Positions 51,545 through 61,609 of a DNA stretch of 64,000 nt are shown here, in pieces. A model generated the notes under the pieces. The model worked only from the letters and a program-made list of their open reading frames with translations, made no database searches and was not told the DNA's origin. The stretch's first letter is position 1. The number at the start of each line of letters is the position of its first letter. The stretch comes from Sphingosinicella microcystinivorans. GTDB lineage: Bacteria > Pseudomonadota > Alphaproteobacteria > Sphingomonadales > Sphingomonadaceae. A program made the position numbers and the translations under genes. The stretch spans positions 4,464,035-4,528,034 of the forward strand of contig NZ_CP116005.1 of assembly GCF_027941835.1 (NCBI RefSeq), given 5' to 3'.

Positions 51545-51574
51545 AAAGAGCGGCCTGTTTCGGGCCGCTCTTTT
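51545..51574 (+). terminator. Rho-independent terminator after ctrA
   Basis: An 11-bp perfect stem (AAAGAGCGGCC with its complement) encloses a 7-base loop and runs into TTTT. It lies 23 bp after the ctrA stop. Confidence 0.9.
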
Positions 51575-51658
51575 CGTTTGGGTCCGACGCGCGCTTGCCA
51601 TGACCGCCGCGCAGACGCATCATGCGTCCGATCCTCGGGGAGCGTTACGGCGGACGCA

Positions 51659-54600
51659 ATGACTGGGCTGGTTCGGTCAAAGCCGCTTCTTGCAGCGGCG
51701 GCGTTCATCGTGCTGTTCGCGGCATACTGGGCTGCCGGAACGTGGCTCGCGCCCGATCTCGTCCGCAGCAAGGCGACGACATGGGTGCGGGACGAACTGA
51801 AGAAGCCGCTCCGCCTCGGCGAGATCAGGGTCGATCCGCTGAGGTTCAGGCTCGACATCTCCGACATCGCGATTCCGGGTGCGGATGCGCCGATGGTCGC
51901 AGCGAAGCACCTCCATCTCGATTTCTCCATCCTGTCGCTGTTCGCCGATGCTTACCGCTTCGACGAGGTGCGGATCGACGGCCCCGCCGTCCATGCGCTG
52001 ATCCGCCCGGACGGCACGCTCAACCTCCTTGAGCTCGTGCCGCCGCCGAGCGCGGAACCGCCGCCCGCCGTGCTGATCGGCGATCTTTCGGTGACGGGCG
52101 GGCGTATCGCCTTCGCCGACCACAGCCGCGCGGCGAAACCCGAAAAGCTGCTCGCGCCGATCAGCTTCTCTCTGCGGGACTTCCACACAGCGCGGGCCGA
52201 AGGCGGCGGCTTCCGGTTCGAGGCGGAGAGCGAACGCGGCGAGGTCTTCGCTTGGCAAGGCAACGTCTCGATGGCCCCGATCGCGTCGGACGGCAGCTTC
52301 ACCATCCGCCATCTGCAGGCCGCATCGATTCAGGACTTCCTTGGCGAGACGCTGCCCGTCGCGCTGACGGACGGGCTCATCGACCTGCACGGTTCCTACG
52401 ATTTCAGTTACGGGGACGGCGTCACGCGACTCTCGACGATGCTGCCGAAGCTCGGGCTCACCGGCCTCGCGTTCGACGGAAAGGACCTGTTCCGCGGACG
52501 CGCCCGGCTCGGCGAGGTCGATGTCGACGGCGCCAGCGTTGCGCTCTCCGTTCCGGAAGTATCCGAAGTAGTCGCGGACGTCGTCGTACCGCGTTTCGCC
52601 CTTCGGGATGCGACGGCGAACGGACCGGCCGGCGCGGCCATCGCGCCGCTGCGCCTGACGGGCGTCGAAGGTGACAACATCCGCGTGAGCTACGGCCGGC
52701 GCCGCGTCGAGATCGGCGATCTCCGCGTCCGGGGCCTGAAAGGCGAAGCGACACGAGCGCGCAGCGGCGAGATCGACCTCGCAAGGATGCTTCCCGTCCC
52801 GAAGCCCGCGGAAGCGAAAAAGGACGATGCAGCCCCGTGGCACATCGCCCTCGGCGCATTCTCCCTGTCGGAGGCGTCGCTGCGTTTCGAGGACCGCGCC
52901 GTCTCCCCGGCGGCTGTGTTCGACATCACGGCGAACGCCACGGCGCGCGGCGACCTCGCCGCCCCGGACACGCCGATTACCGTCTCGGCGGACGCGCGCA
53001 TCAACAGGACGACGACGCTGAACGCCGAAGGCACGGTGATGCCGCCGGGCAGCACCGACCTCCGCATCGCGCTCACGGGCTTCCCGCTCAAGGCGGCGCT
53101 GCCCTATCTGCCGCCCTACCCTGCGCTCGACCTGAAAAGCGGCGATCTCGGCCTCAGCGGGCGGCTGTCCGTCACCGATGCGGACACCGCGCCCAAGGCG
53201 CACTTCTCGGGTGACGCGACGGTTGACGGCCTGCGGCTGGTCGAACGCGCGGGCCGCAGCGACCTGCTGTCGTGGCGACGACTGGCGCTTTCCGGCATCG
53301 ACTGGCGCGGACCGGCATCGCCGCGCATCGAGATCGCCCACGCCCGTCTCAGCCGCCCATCCGGCCGCGTCGCGATCCTTCAGGACGGGACGTTCAACTT
53401 CGCCGCCGTCACCGGCGCCTCGGCGGCACCGGCGCCGGTTCCCGCAAAATCGGCCCGGCGCATGACGCGCGCCGAACGCCGGGCGGAAACGAAGCGCATC
53501 GAAGCCGCGCGCGCGGCGAAGGCCGCCACGGCTCAGGCCGCGCTCGCAGCCCCGCAGACGCCGCTCGCCGTGCCGGTGTCCGTCAGGCGGCTCGACATCG
53601 ACGGCGGCACGATGAGCTTCGCCGACCATTCGATCCAGCCGAATTTCGAGGCGCGCATCGAGGCCTTGCGCGGGCGCGTGTCGGCGATTTCGAACATGCC
53701 GGGCGCGGTCGCCGAGATCGACCTCGACGGGCATGTCATCAACCGCTTCTCACCCGTGAAGATCGAAGGCCGCGCCAATCTCGTCGCCTACGACCGCAAG
53801 ACCGATGTGAAGATGGCGTTCCGCAACATCGAGCTGCCGGTCTTCAACCCCTATTCGGGGCGCTACGCGGGCTATGCCATCGCGCGCGGCAAGCTGACCA
53901 CGGAACTCGGCTACCGCATCGACAACCGCGCGCTCGAAGCCGACCACCATGTCGTCATCGACCAGCTCGAATGGGGCGAGGCCACCGACAGCAAGGAGAA
54001 GGTGCCGTTGCCGATCCGGCTCGCCACCTCCCTGCTCAAGGACAGGAACGGCGTGATCGACCTCGAGGTGCCGATCACCGGATCGCTCGACGACCCGCAG
54101 TTCCGGCTCGGGCCGATCATCTGGAAGATCATCGGCAACATCATCGAGAAGATCGTCACCGCGCCGTTCCGCTTCATCGGATCGCTGTTCGCGGGCGCCG
54201 AGGAGGCGCAGTTCGTCGATTTCGCGCCCGGCTCCGCCGCGCTTCCCGAAAGCGCGGGCAGGAATCTCGCCGCACTCGCCAAGGGCCTCGCCGACCGCCC
54301 CGCCCTCAAGCTCGACATTCCGGCAAGCCCCGGCATCGAGGCCGATGCCTTCGCCATCGCCGACCGGCGCATGGCCGAAGCCGCGATGGCGAGGGAGGTG
54401 AAGAAGGGCGAACCCGCCGACCTTGCCGCGCTCACGCCCGACAAGCGCCACGACCGGCTCAAGGATCTCTACAAGGCGAAGCGCGGCGGCAGCCCGGACT
54501 TTCCGGAAACGTCCGACGCCGTCAGCGCCGCCGACAGGACGGCAGCCGAGAAAGACGGCATCAGCGAACGCGACGTGCGCCGGAACCGCGAAGCCGCGCT

Positions 54601-54796
54601 GATGGCGGACGCCCTTCGCCCCGAATTCCTGCCGACCGACGCCGAACTCGCCGCGCTCGGCACGGCCCGCGCCGAGGCCGTGCGCGACGCCCTGCTCGCC
54701 GACGGTGCAATTGATCCGGCACGTGTGTTCCTTTCGACACGGCAGGCCGTAAAGGCGAAGGATACCGCCGTCCGCATGGAACTCTCGCTCGAATAG
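51659..54796 (+). CDS. DUF748 (AsmA-like) large envelope protein
   Basis: A 1045-residue protein with one N-terminal membrane helix (8-30), then a long AsmA/TamB-like beta-rich region of DUF748 type with repeated LxVRGLK and FxDxS strands (for example RIAFADHSRAA and MSFADHSIQPNFEARIEAL). A low-complexity Ala/Arg/Lys insert (about 605-640) separates the halves. The end (FAPGSAALPESAGRNLAALAK) looks like an OmpA-type peptidoglycan-binding start. AsmA-like proteins bridge the periplasm and transport lipids. The ATG at 51659 is the first with a matching N-terminus. Confidence 0.83.
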   Translation: MTGLVRSKPLLAAAAFIVLFAAYWAAGTWLAPDLVRSKATTWVRDELKKPLRLGEIRVDPLRFRLDISDIAIPGADAPMVAAKHLHLDFSILSLFADAYRFDEVRIDGPAVHALIRPDGTLNLLELVPPPSAEPPPAVLIGDLSVTGGRIAFADHSRAAKPEKLLAPISFSLRDFHTARAEGGGFRFEAESERGEVFAWQGNVSMAPIASDGSFTIRHLQAASIQDFLGETLPVALTDGLIDLHGSYDFSYGDGVTRLSTMLPKLGLTGLAFDGKDLFRGRARLGEVDVDGASVALSVPEVSEVVADVVVPRFALRDATANGPAGAAIAPLRLTGVEGDNIRVSYGRRRVEIGDLRVRGLKGEATRARSGEIDLARMLPVPKPAEAKKDDAAPWHIALGAFSLSEASLRFEDRAVSPAAVFDITANATARGDLAAPDTPITVSADARINRTTTLNAEGTVMPPGSTDLRIALTGFPLKAALPYLPPYPALDLKSGDLGLSGRLSVTDADTAPKAHFSGDATVDGLRLVERAGRSDLLSWRRLALSGIDWRGPASPRIEIAHARLSRPSGRVAILQDGTFNFAAVTGASAAPAPVPAKSARRMTRAERRAETKRIEAARAAKAATAQAALAAPQTPLAVPVSVRRLDIDGGTMSFADHSIQPNFEARIEALRGRVSAISNMPGAVAEIDLDGHVINRFSPVKIEGRANLVAYDRKTDVKMAFRNIELPVFNPYSGRYAGYAIARGKLTTELGYRIDNRALEADHHVVIDQLEWGEATDSKEKVPLPIRLATSLLKDRNGVIDLEVPITGSLDDPQFRLGPIIWKIIGNIIEKIVTAPFRFIGSLFAGAEEAQFVDFAPGSAALPESAGRNLAALAKGLADRPALKLDIPASPGIEADAFAIADRRMAEAAMAREVKKGEPADLAALTPDKRHDRLKDLYKAKRGGSPDFPETSDAVSAADRTAAEKDGISERDVRRNREAALMADALRPEFLPTDAELAALGTARAEAVRDALLADGAIDPARVFLSTRQAVKAKDTAVRMELSLE

Positions 54797-54977
54797 CCGG
54801 GTTCCGGACCTGTCTTGCGGCCCCGCAGCGGGGTTGCAGACGCTTTTACGTTCGTATAGCAGCCCCGCCACTTCGGCGCTCCCGCACCCGTGCGAGAGAA
54901 AGCCTTAACCATTCGGTGTGATTAACCAAACGAAACAAATGTCGGGACATCCACCCAAGTCGTTCAGGAGATCATTT

Positions 54978-57467
54978 GTGAAGCGTTCGCTTTTGCTGGG
55001 TGCCGCGTGCTGCGCCCTCGCCGCCCCGGCTTTCGCGCAGGACGTCCAGACCAGCGTCGAGGACGATCTCAGCGCCAACGAAATCGTCATCACCGCGACG
55101 CGGCGCGCGGAAACCGTGCAGGACGTGCCGATCGCCGTCACCGCGATCGGCGGCGACCTCATCAACAACGCAGGCGTCACGGACATCCGCGGCTTCGAGC
55201 AGCTGAGCTCCAGCCTCGAGGTCTTCACCGGCCAGTCCGCCGCGACCGGCACCTCGCTTTCGATCCGCGGCATCGGCACGGCGGGCGACAACCCCGGCTT
55301 CGAGCCCGCGGTCGGCGTGTTCATCGACGGCGTCTACCGCGCCCGCGCCGGTCTCGCGCTCGCCGAGCTGCCGCCGATCGACCGCGTCGAGGTGATGCGC
55401 GGCCCGCAAGGCACGCTGTTCGGCCGCAACACGTCGGCGGGTGCGCTCAGCATCATCACCGAAGGCCCGTCGTTCGACCTCGGCGGCTATGCCGAGGTGA
55501 GCTACGGCAACTACGACGCCATCTCGCTGAAGGGCGGCGTCACCGGCGGCGTCACCGACACGGTGGCGCTGCGTCTCGACGGCATCTACCGCGAGCGCGA
55601 CGGCTACATCCGCGACGTGAACTCCGACCGCCGCTTCAACAATCTCGACCGCTATACGCTGCGCGGTCAGGCGCTCGTCGAGAAGGACGATCTGACGATC
55701 CGCTTCATCGCCGACTACTCGAAGACCGACGAGCAGTGCTGCGGCGCTGTGAACGTCGTTCAGGGTCCCACGGCCCCTGCCGTCCAGCTCGGCGGCGCGC
55801 TCGCGGGCCTCACCGGCATCTACGCGGGCAAGCCTTCCGAGCGGCGCATGGCGGTGACGCCCGGCCGCAGCTATGACGAAGCCGTCGAGGAATGGGGCGT
55901 GTCCGCCGAAGTCACCTACGACTTCGAGACCGTGACGCTGACCTCGATCACCGCATGGCGCGACTGGGACGTGCGCCGCAATCAGGACATCGACTTCTCC
56001 GGGCTCGACCGCGCCTACCGCGAGGGCTACGCGCCCGGCCTGCGCGACTTCACGCAGGAGGTCCGTTTGCAGGGCTCGGCCTTCGGCGACCGGCTCGACT
56101 GGCTGGTCGGCGGCTTCTACCTGAACGAGAAGCTGACGCTGACCGACCGCGTGCGTTTCGGCACGCAGGCCAACTTCTACGGCGACGCGCTGTTCGCGGC
56201 GAGCGGCTTCGAGCTGTTCGACACGTTCGGCCCCTCGGTTCCGGAATTCGGGCAGGTGCTGATGGCGCTGAACCCGGCGATCGCGGCGGCGGCGGCAGCC
56301 GATCCGGCATTGTTCGCGCTGCTCAACTCGCCGCTTCCGGCCGGGCCGGTGGGCGGCGGCCAGGTCGCCGACCGCTACCGCGTGAACACCGAGGCGCTGG
56401 CGCTCTTCACGCACAACGTCTTCGACATCAGCGACAACCTCAAGCTCACGCTCGGCCTGCGCTGGAACCACGAGAAGAAGAAAATCAACGCGAACCTCGA
56501 TGCGATCTCGCCGACCTGTGATTTCTATCTCGACCCGTCGACGTCGATCCTGACAGGCGCGCTCGCGGCGATGGCGCCGGACGCGATCCTGCTGACCTGC
56601 AACCCGACCGTGAACAGCGAGTTCAACGGGCTCTACAGGGGCAAGCGCAGCGAGAACGAGTTCACCGGCACCGCCAAGCTCGCCTATGCGGTGACGCCGG
56701 ACTTCATGCTCTACGGCGGCTACGACCGCGGCTACAAGTCGGGCGGCTACAACCTCGACCGCGGCGGCTTCGACTCGGTCATCCTCGGCGGCGACGGCGG
56801 GCAGATCGAGGATCTGGAGTTCGACAGCGAGAAGGTCGATTCATGGGAGGTCGGCTTCAAGTCGCAGTGGGGCCGCGCGTTCACGCTGAACGTCGCCGCC
56901 TTCTATCAGGACTTCTCGAACTACCAGCAGCTCGTGTTCTCGGGGAACAGCTTCGTCACGATGAACGTCGACAAGACGGTGTCGAAGGGCGTGGAAGCGG
57001 AAAGCACCATCCGCCCTGCGCGCGACCTCACCTTCCGGCTCGGCTACAGCCTCGTCGACGCGAAGATCAAGGACGGCGCGGGCCTTGTCGGCACGCCGCT
57101 GGAATTCGAGGTCGGCAAGCAGCTTTCGCTGATCCCGCGCCACACCATCACGGGCGCCGCCACCTGGACCCCGCCGCTGACCGACACGCTGAACGCGCTC
57201 GTCCACGCCGACTTCCGCTTCCAGAGCGAGCAGGTGACAAGCTCGCAAAGCCGCGGCATCGCGGACAACGAGGGCTTCGCCGTGGTCAACGCGCGCATCG
57301 GCGTCGCGTCGGCGGACAACAAGTGGCGGCTGGAGGTCTTCGTCGAGAACCTGTTCGACAAGTACTACCACATCGGCACGTTCGCGGTGCCGGAGCAGCC
57401 GGGCACGATCGCGGCCTACCCCACGCCGCCGCGCTTCTACGGCGTGTCGGCCCGCGTCGGCTTCTAG
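54978..57467 (+). CDS. TonB-dependent outer membrane receptor (3)
   Basis: An 829-residue TonB-dependent receptor. The signal peptide MKRSLLLGAACCALAAPAFA comes directly after the chosen GTG at 54978, which has AGGAG seven bases upstream. In-frame starts at 54918 and 54939 would add a leader that breaks this signal. The plug contains EIVITATRRAETVQDVP and VEVMRGPQGTLFGRNTSAG, and the barrel ends in ARVGF. It is a lone gene with no island operator, so it is probably separate from receptors 1 and 2. The substrate is unknown. Confidence 0.92.
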   Translation: MKRSLLLGAACCALAAPAFAQDVQTSVEDDLSANEIVITATRRAETVQDVPIAVTAIGGDLINNAGVTDIRGFEQLSSSLEVFTGQSAATGTSLSIRGIGTAGDNPGFEPAVGVFIDGVYRARAGLALAELPPIDRVEVMRGPQGTLFGRNTSAGALSIITEGPSFDLGGYAEVSYGNYDAISLKGGVTGGVTDTVALRLDGIYRERDGYIRDVNSDRRFNNLDRYTLRGQALVEKDDLTIRFIADYSKTDEQCCGAVNVVQGPTAPAVQLGGALAGLTGIYAGKPSERRMAVTPGRSYDEAVEEWGVSAEVTYDFETVTLTSITAWRDWDVRRNQDIDFSGLDRAYREGYAPGLRDFTQEVRLQGSAFGDRLDWLVGGFYLNEKLTLTDRVRFGTQANFYGDALFAASGFELFDTFGPSVPEFGQVLMALNPAIAAAAAADPALFALLNSPLPAGPVGGGQVADRYRVNTEALALFTHNVFDISDNLKLTLGLRWNHEKKKINANLDAISPTCDFYLDPSTSILTGALAAMAPDAILLTCNPTVNSEFNGLYRGKRSENEFTGTAKLAYAVTPDFMLYGGYDRGYKSGGYNLDRGGFDSVILGGDGGQIEDLEFDSEKVDSWEVGFKSQWGRAFTLNVAAFYQDFSNYQQLVFSGNSFVTMNVDKTVSKGVEAESTIRPARDLTFRLGYSLVDAKIKDGAGLVGTPLEFEVGKQLSLIPRHTITGAATWTPPLTDTLNALVHADFRFQSEQVTSSQSRGIADNEGFAVVNARIGVASADNKWRLEVFVENLFDKYYHIGTFAVPEQPGTIAAYPTPPRFYGVSARVGF

Positions 57468-57478
57468 ACAGGCGAAAA

Positions 57479-57509
57479 GGGCGGCCCCGGGGGGTCTTCC
57501 GGGCCGCCC
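57479..57509. terminator. GC-rich hairpin between receptor 3 and the UrcA gene
   Basis: GGGCGGCCC pairs perfectly with GGGCCGCCC across a 13-base loop in the convergent gap. There is no clear T-tract, so termination strength is uncertain. Confidence 0.5.
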
Positions 57510-57527
57510 CTTCCCCCGCTCGGCACG

Positions 57528-57866
57528 CTAGTGGGCGGTGCCGGGAAGTGCCGGCCCGGCATGGGCGAGGCTGCGCGAACCTGAAATCACCGCGTCGATG
57601 TGCGCCTCCGCCGTCACCGACGTGTTGCGGATGCACGCGCGGCGGACCATCTCCATCGTGATCTCGGCGCTCGGCCGCGTGCCGCAGGCGGTGAGGACTG
57701 CGCCCGACACGCGCTCGCGCAGGGCGCGCTCGCCCGAGAGCGTCGTGAGGTCGAGATCGGCGAAGCTGACCGCGACCGAAACCGGCCCGGCGTGGGAGGA
57801 CGCGCTGACAAGACCGACCGTCATCGCCGCCGCCAGCGCGACCGCCGCGCTTCTGACGTAGAACAT
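57528..57866 (-). CDS. UrcA family protein, exported
   Basis: A 112-residue UrcA-type protein with a signal peptide (about residues 1-26, ending SSHAG), a VSFADLDLTTLSGERALRERV core and a conserved cysteine pair in VLTACGTRP and VRRACIRN. The family is abundant in sphingomonads and has no known function. The ATG at 57866 has AGGAG nine bases upstream. Convergent with receptor 3. Confidence 0.85.
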   Translation of the reverse strand: MFYVRSAAVALAAAMTVGLVSASSHAGPVSVAVSFADLDLTTLSGERALRERVSGAVLTACGTRPSAEITMEMVRRACIRNTSVTAEAHIDAVISGSRSLAHAGPALPGTAH

Positions 57867-58122
57867 CTGGATGAACTCCTGTGCTGTGGGGTCGCGAGGG
57901 GACACCGGGGAGGAAGGGCTGGGGGAACGTGTCCGCCTCGCGATGCCTCCTTATCGCCAGCCAGCGTGACCGGTGCGTGAGAAGCGGGTCAAAACAGCGT
58001 CAAAAATGCACGGCGCAGGCGTAACGACACCCCTCCCCGATTTGACGAGGATCAAAGACGGCAGTGCTGCAAGAGCGCACAAAATCCTGCTGAAAAGGCG
58101 GCATGGGTGGGGGAGCGGAGTC

Positions 58123-58320
58123 TTGATCCCGAACGATTTCGAATATCATCTGCGCCGCGCCGACGAGCATTGGCGCCTCGCGCGTGCCGCCGTGTCGCCC
58201 GAGAAGCGCGCGATGCACAGCCGGATTGCCGATGCCTACATCCGAATCGCGGAGAAATTCCGGGACCGGCAGCGAATCGCAGGCATCCCTTCCGAAGGCC
58301 GGCTCGTGCGCCTGCAATGA
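58123..58320 (+). CDS. Small helical protein, unknown
   Basis: A 65-residue mostly helical protein (YHLRRADEHWRLARAAVSPE and IADAYIRIAEKFRDRQRIAG) recalling short HTH- or TPR-like segments without a named family. The start is TTG at 58123 with GGGAG seven bases upstream. A longer in-frame reading from 57973 has no ribosome site. The role is unknown and the call is tentative. Confidence 0.5.
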   Translation: MIPNDFEYHLRRADEHWRLARAAVSPEKRAMHSRIADAYIRIAEKFRDRQRIAGIPSEGRLVRLQ

Positions 58321-58494
58321 CGGCGATCCGGAAGACTGCGAAACAGCCTGTTTTGTAAGCCCCGCCGACACTTCCGGCGGCGTTCGTTGCCACCGCGTGA
58401 CAGCCGCGTGAACTTTGTGTGAGCGGCTCGACTCGCCCGGAAAATGCGCTTCATAGGCGACCCCGGCAAATGGTTAACAAGGGGTCCATCACCT

Positions 58495-60063
58495 ATGCGC
58501 ACGCTTTCCGTTCTCGCCGGCCTGCTCGCCGCAACCGCCGTCCTGCCCGCCGCCGTCCTGCCCGCCAACGCCGCCGTCCTGAAGGTGCGCGGCGCAACCA
58601 GCGTCACGCTCGGCGACGCCTCCGAAATCCCGGCCTATGATCCGAGCGGCGACCGCCTGTTCGTCGTCGGCCTGAACGGCGACGACGCCTTCGTGAAGAT
58701 CGTCGACGCGAAGACGAGCGCCGAGATCGGCGCGCTCGACACGCACACCTATTTCGCGGGCGGCGCGGCGAACAGCGTCGCGGTGGGTGGCGGCAAGGTC
58801 GCCGTGGCGATCCAGGCCGCGAACAAGACCGATCCGGGCCGCGTCCTCGTCTACGATCTCGCCAACCTCAGCGCCGCGCCGCAGGCGTTCACGGTGGGCG
58901 CGCTTCCCGACCAGATCAGCTTCTCGGCGGACGGCACGCGGCTCCTCGTCGCCAACGAGGGCGAGCCGTCGAGCTACGGGAATGCGGACAGCGTCGACCC
59001 GGAAGGCTCGATCAGCTACATCGACCTTGCCGCCGGCACCGTGAAAACCGCGGGCTTCGGCGCATTCAACGACAAGAAGTCCGAGCTTCAGGCCAAGGGC
59101 GTGCGCATCTTCGGGCCGGGCGCCTCGGTCGCGCAGGACCTCGAGCCGGAATACACGGCCTTCTCGCCGGACGGCAAAAGCGCGTTCGTGACGCTTCAGG
59201 AGAATAACGCGATCGCGGTCGTCGATCTCACCGGCGCCGAGCCGATCGTCACCGACATCATCCCGCTCGGCTTCAAGAGCTACGCGCCCGGCGCGAACCG
59301 CATGGACCCGTCCGACCGCGACGACATCAAGGGCAACCTGCAAAGCATGGAAGGCCTCTACGGCCTGTACCTTCCCGACGCGATCAAGAGCTTCACCTCG
59401 AACGGCAAGACCTATTTCGTCACCGCCGACGAGGGCGACGCCCGCGAATGGGACGGGCTCGTCGAGGAGGTGCGCGCGGGCACGCTCGGCGACTACGGCC
59501 TCTTCAACCGGCTCGGCGTGACGAGCACGCCGGGCGCGGAAGGCCCCGCGGATGCGAAGCTCTTCGCCTTCGGCGGCCGCAGCTTCTCGATCCTCGACGA
59601 GAACGGCAACCGCGTGTTCGACAGCGGCGACATTCTCGAACAGATCCTCGCCGCCCGCTTCCCGGGTGCCTATGACGACGGGCGCAGCGACAACAAGGGG
59701 CCGGAACCCGAAGGCATCGAGATCGGCATCCTCGACGGGCGCATGGTGCTGTTCGTGGGGCTCGAGCGCTCCAACGGCGTCGATCTCGGCTCGGTGCTGG
59801 CGTTCGACATCACCGACTTCGGCCTCGGCGTCGCCCCGAAGTATCTGGGCGCGATCGTCTCCGACCTGCTCGGGCGGCCGGAGGGGCTCAGCTTCTTCAC
59901 GCGCGACGGCAAGTCGTTCCTCGCCGTCGCCGACGAGCAGACCGGCAACCTCGCGATCTTCGCGCTGAACCTGGTGAGCGAGCCCGCCGTGATGGGCCTG
60001 TTCGGCCTCGGCCTCGCCGGTCTCCTCGCCATGCGCCGCCGCCGCGCGAAAGCGGCCGCGTAA
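58495..60063 (+). CDS. Choice-of-anchor I domain protein with PEP-CTERM-like tail
   Basis: A 522-residue exported protein. After the signal peptide come beta-propeller-like repeats (FVVGLNGDDAFVKIVDAK, LLVANEGEPSSYG, FVTLQENNAIAVVDLTG, FVTADEGDAREW) of the choice-of-anchor I family, known from alkaline-phosphatase-like surface proteins. The C-terminus reads SEPAVMGLFGLGLAGLLAM followed by RRRR: a PEP-CTERM-like motif, a hydrophobic helix and an arginine cluster, the signal cleaved by exosortase. The ATG at 58495 has AAGGGG ten bases upstream. No exosortase gene is in the window. Confidence 0.85.
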   Translation: MRTLSVLAGLLAATAVLPAAVLPANAAVLKVRGATSVTLGDASEIPAYDPSGDRLFVVGLNGDDAFVKIVDAKTSAEIGALDTHTYFAGGAANSVAVGGGKVAVAIQAANKTDPGRVLVYDLANLSAAPQAFTVGALPDQISFSADGTRLLVANEGEPSSYGNADSVDPEGSISYIDLAAGTVKTAGFGAFNDKKSELQAKGVRIFGPGASVAQDLEPEYTAFSPDGKSAFVTLQENNAIAVVDLTGAEPIVTDIIPLGFKSYAPGANRMDPSDRDDIKGNLQSMEGLYGLYLPDAIKSFTSNGKTYFVTADEGDAREWDGLVEEVRAGTLGDYGLFNRLGVTSTPGAEGPADAKLFAFGGRSFSILDENGNRVFDSGDILEQILAARFPGAYDDGRSDNKGPEPEGIEIGILDGRMVLFVGLERSNGVDLGSVLAFDITDFGLGVAPKYLGAIVSDLLGRPEGLSFFTRDGKSFLAVADEQTGNLAIFALNLVSEPAVMGLFGLGLAGLLAMRRRRAKAAA

Positions 60064-60074
60064 ACACGCCTCAC

Positions 60075-60114
60075 CCCGCCCTTTCCCGCACCTCGAAAGG
60101 CGGGAAAGGGCGGG
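60075..60114. terminator. Strong hairpin after the PEP-CTERM-like gene
   Basis: A perfect 15-bp stem (CCCGCCCTTTCCCGC with its complement) and a 10-base loop. It is followed by CTTCCCC rather than a long T-tract. Its strength fits a terminator between this gene and the permease operon. Confidence 0.72.
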
Positions 60115-60178
60115 CTTCCCCATGTGCCTGCCGCGTGCCAATGTGCCCCTCCATCGGCACGACAAGGGGGCAGCGGGC

Positions 60179-61609
60179 GTGGCAGGAAGCATCTTCGGAC
60201 GTCGCAAGGGGCTTCGCGACTGGCAAAGCTATTCCGGGAGCCGCGCCCTCAGACGCACCCTCACCTGGCCGCACCTCGTCGCGCTCGGCGTCGGCGCCAT
60301 CGTCGGCACGGGCATTTACACGCTGATCGGCATCGGTGCGGGCAAGGCGGGCCCCGCCGTGATCGTCTCGTTCGCGATCGCCGGGCTGGTCTGCGCCTGC
60401 GCCGCCCTCGCCTACGCCGAGCTGGCGACGATGATGCCCGCCGCGGGCAGCGCCTACAGCTATTCCTACGTCGCCCTCAGCGAGCCCGTGGCGTGGGTGG
60501 TCGGGTGGAGCCTCGTGCTGGAATACACGGTCGTCTGCGCGGCGGTCGCGGTCGGCTGGTCGGGCTATGCCGTCGGCTTCCTGAACGGCTGGGGCGTCAC
60601 GATCCCGCATGAATTCGCCGCCGGGCCGCACGCGGGCGGCATCATCAATCTTCCGGCGATCCTCATCACGATGGCGGTCGCGGGCCTGCTCGCGCTCGGA
60701 ACGCGGGAAAGCGCGTTCGTCAACACGCTGCTCGTGCTGCTGAAGATGTCGGCGCTGGCGCTGTTCATCGTGCTTGCCGTGCCTGCGTTCGACCCCGCCA
60801 ACCTCGAACCTTTCGCGCCCTACGGCTGGGGCTCGGAGGAGGTCGGCGGCAACACGGTCGGCGTGATGGCGGGCGCGGCGCTCATCTTCTTTGCCTTCTA
60901 CGGGTTCGATGCCGTCTCGACCGCCGCCGAGGAGGCGAAGGACCCGGCGCGCGACCTCACCATCGGCATCATCGGCTCCATGCTGATCTGCACCGTCGTG
61001 TACATGGCGGTCGCAGCGGCGGCGATCGGCGCCATGCCGGTCGCGGCGTTCTCGGCAAGCGGGGAGCCGCTCGCGCATGTGCTGCGCTCGCTCGGCTGGC
61101 CGGGCGCGGCGCAGCTGATCGGCGCGGGGGCGATCGTCGCCATGCCGACCGTGCTGCTCGCCTTCATGTACGGCCAGAGCCGCATCTTCTTCGCCATCGC
61201 CCGCGATGGGCTGCTGCCGGAACGGCTCGCGCACGTGAACGCGCGCACGGGAACGCCCGTGCTGATGACGGTGGTGACGGCCGTCGTCGTCAGCATCATC
61301 GCGGGATTGCTGCCGCTCGGCGAGATCGCCGAGCTTGCCAACACGGGGACGCTCGCCGCGTTCACCGCCATCGGCGTCAGCCTCATCGTGCTGCGCCGCC
61401 GCGCGCCGGACGCGGAGCGGAGGTTCCGCGTGCCCTTCTACCTGCCAGTCGCGCTCGTCGCGATCGGCGGCTGCCTCTACCTGTTCGTCAGCCTGCCGGA
61501 AAAGACGCAAGCCCGCTTCCTCGTCTGGAACCTGATTGGCGTCGCCGTCTATCTCGCCTATGGGATGCGGCGGAGCCTGATCGCCGCCGTCAGCCGGAAG
61601 GAAGCCTGA
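60179..61609 (+). CDS. APC-family amino acid permease
   Basis: A 476-residue cationic-type amino acid transporter with about 12 transmembrane helices. The helix 1 motif is GVGAIVGTGIYTLIGIGAGKAGP, and helix 6 has FFAFYGFDAVSTAAEEAKDP. It resembles YfnA/CAT-like permeases. The GTG at 60179 has AAGGGGG eight bases upstream; an ATG at 60122 would place the hairpin region near the start. The stop overlaps the start of the AsnC-domain gene (TGATG), so the two are translated together. Confidence 0.88.
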   Translation: MAGSIFGRRKGLRDWQSYSGSRALRRTLTWPHLVALGVGAIVGTGIYTLIGIGAGKAGPAVIVSFAIAGLVCACAALAYAELATMMPAAGSAYSYSYVALSEPVAWVVGWSLVLEYTVVCAAVAVGWSGYAVGFLNGWGVTIPHEFAAGPHAGGIINLPAILITMAVAGLLALGTRESAFVNTLLVLLKMSALALFIVLAVPAFDPANLEPFAPYGWGSEEVGGNTVGVMAGAALIFFAFYGFDAVSTAAEEAKDPARDLTIGIIGSMLICTVVYMAVAAAAIGAMPVAAFSASGEPLAHVLRSLGWPGAAQLIGAGAIVAMPTVLLAFMYGQSRIFFAIARDGLLPERLAHVNARTGTPVLMTVVTAVVVSIIAGLLPLGEIAELANTGTLAAFTAIGVSLIVLRRRAPDAERRFRVPFYLPVALVAIGGCLYLFVSLPEKTQARFLVWNLIGVAVYLAYGMRRSLIAAVSRKEA

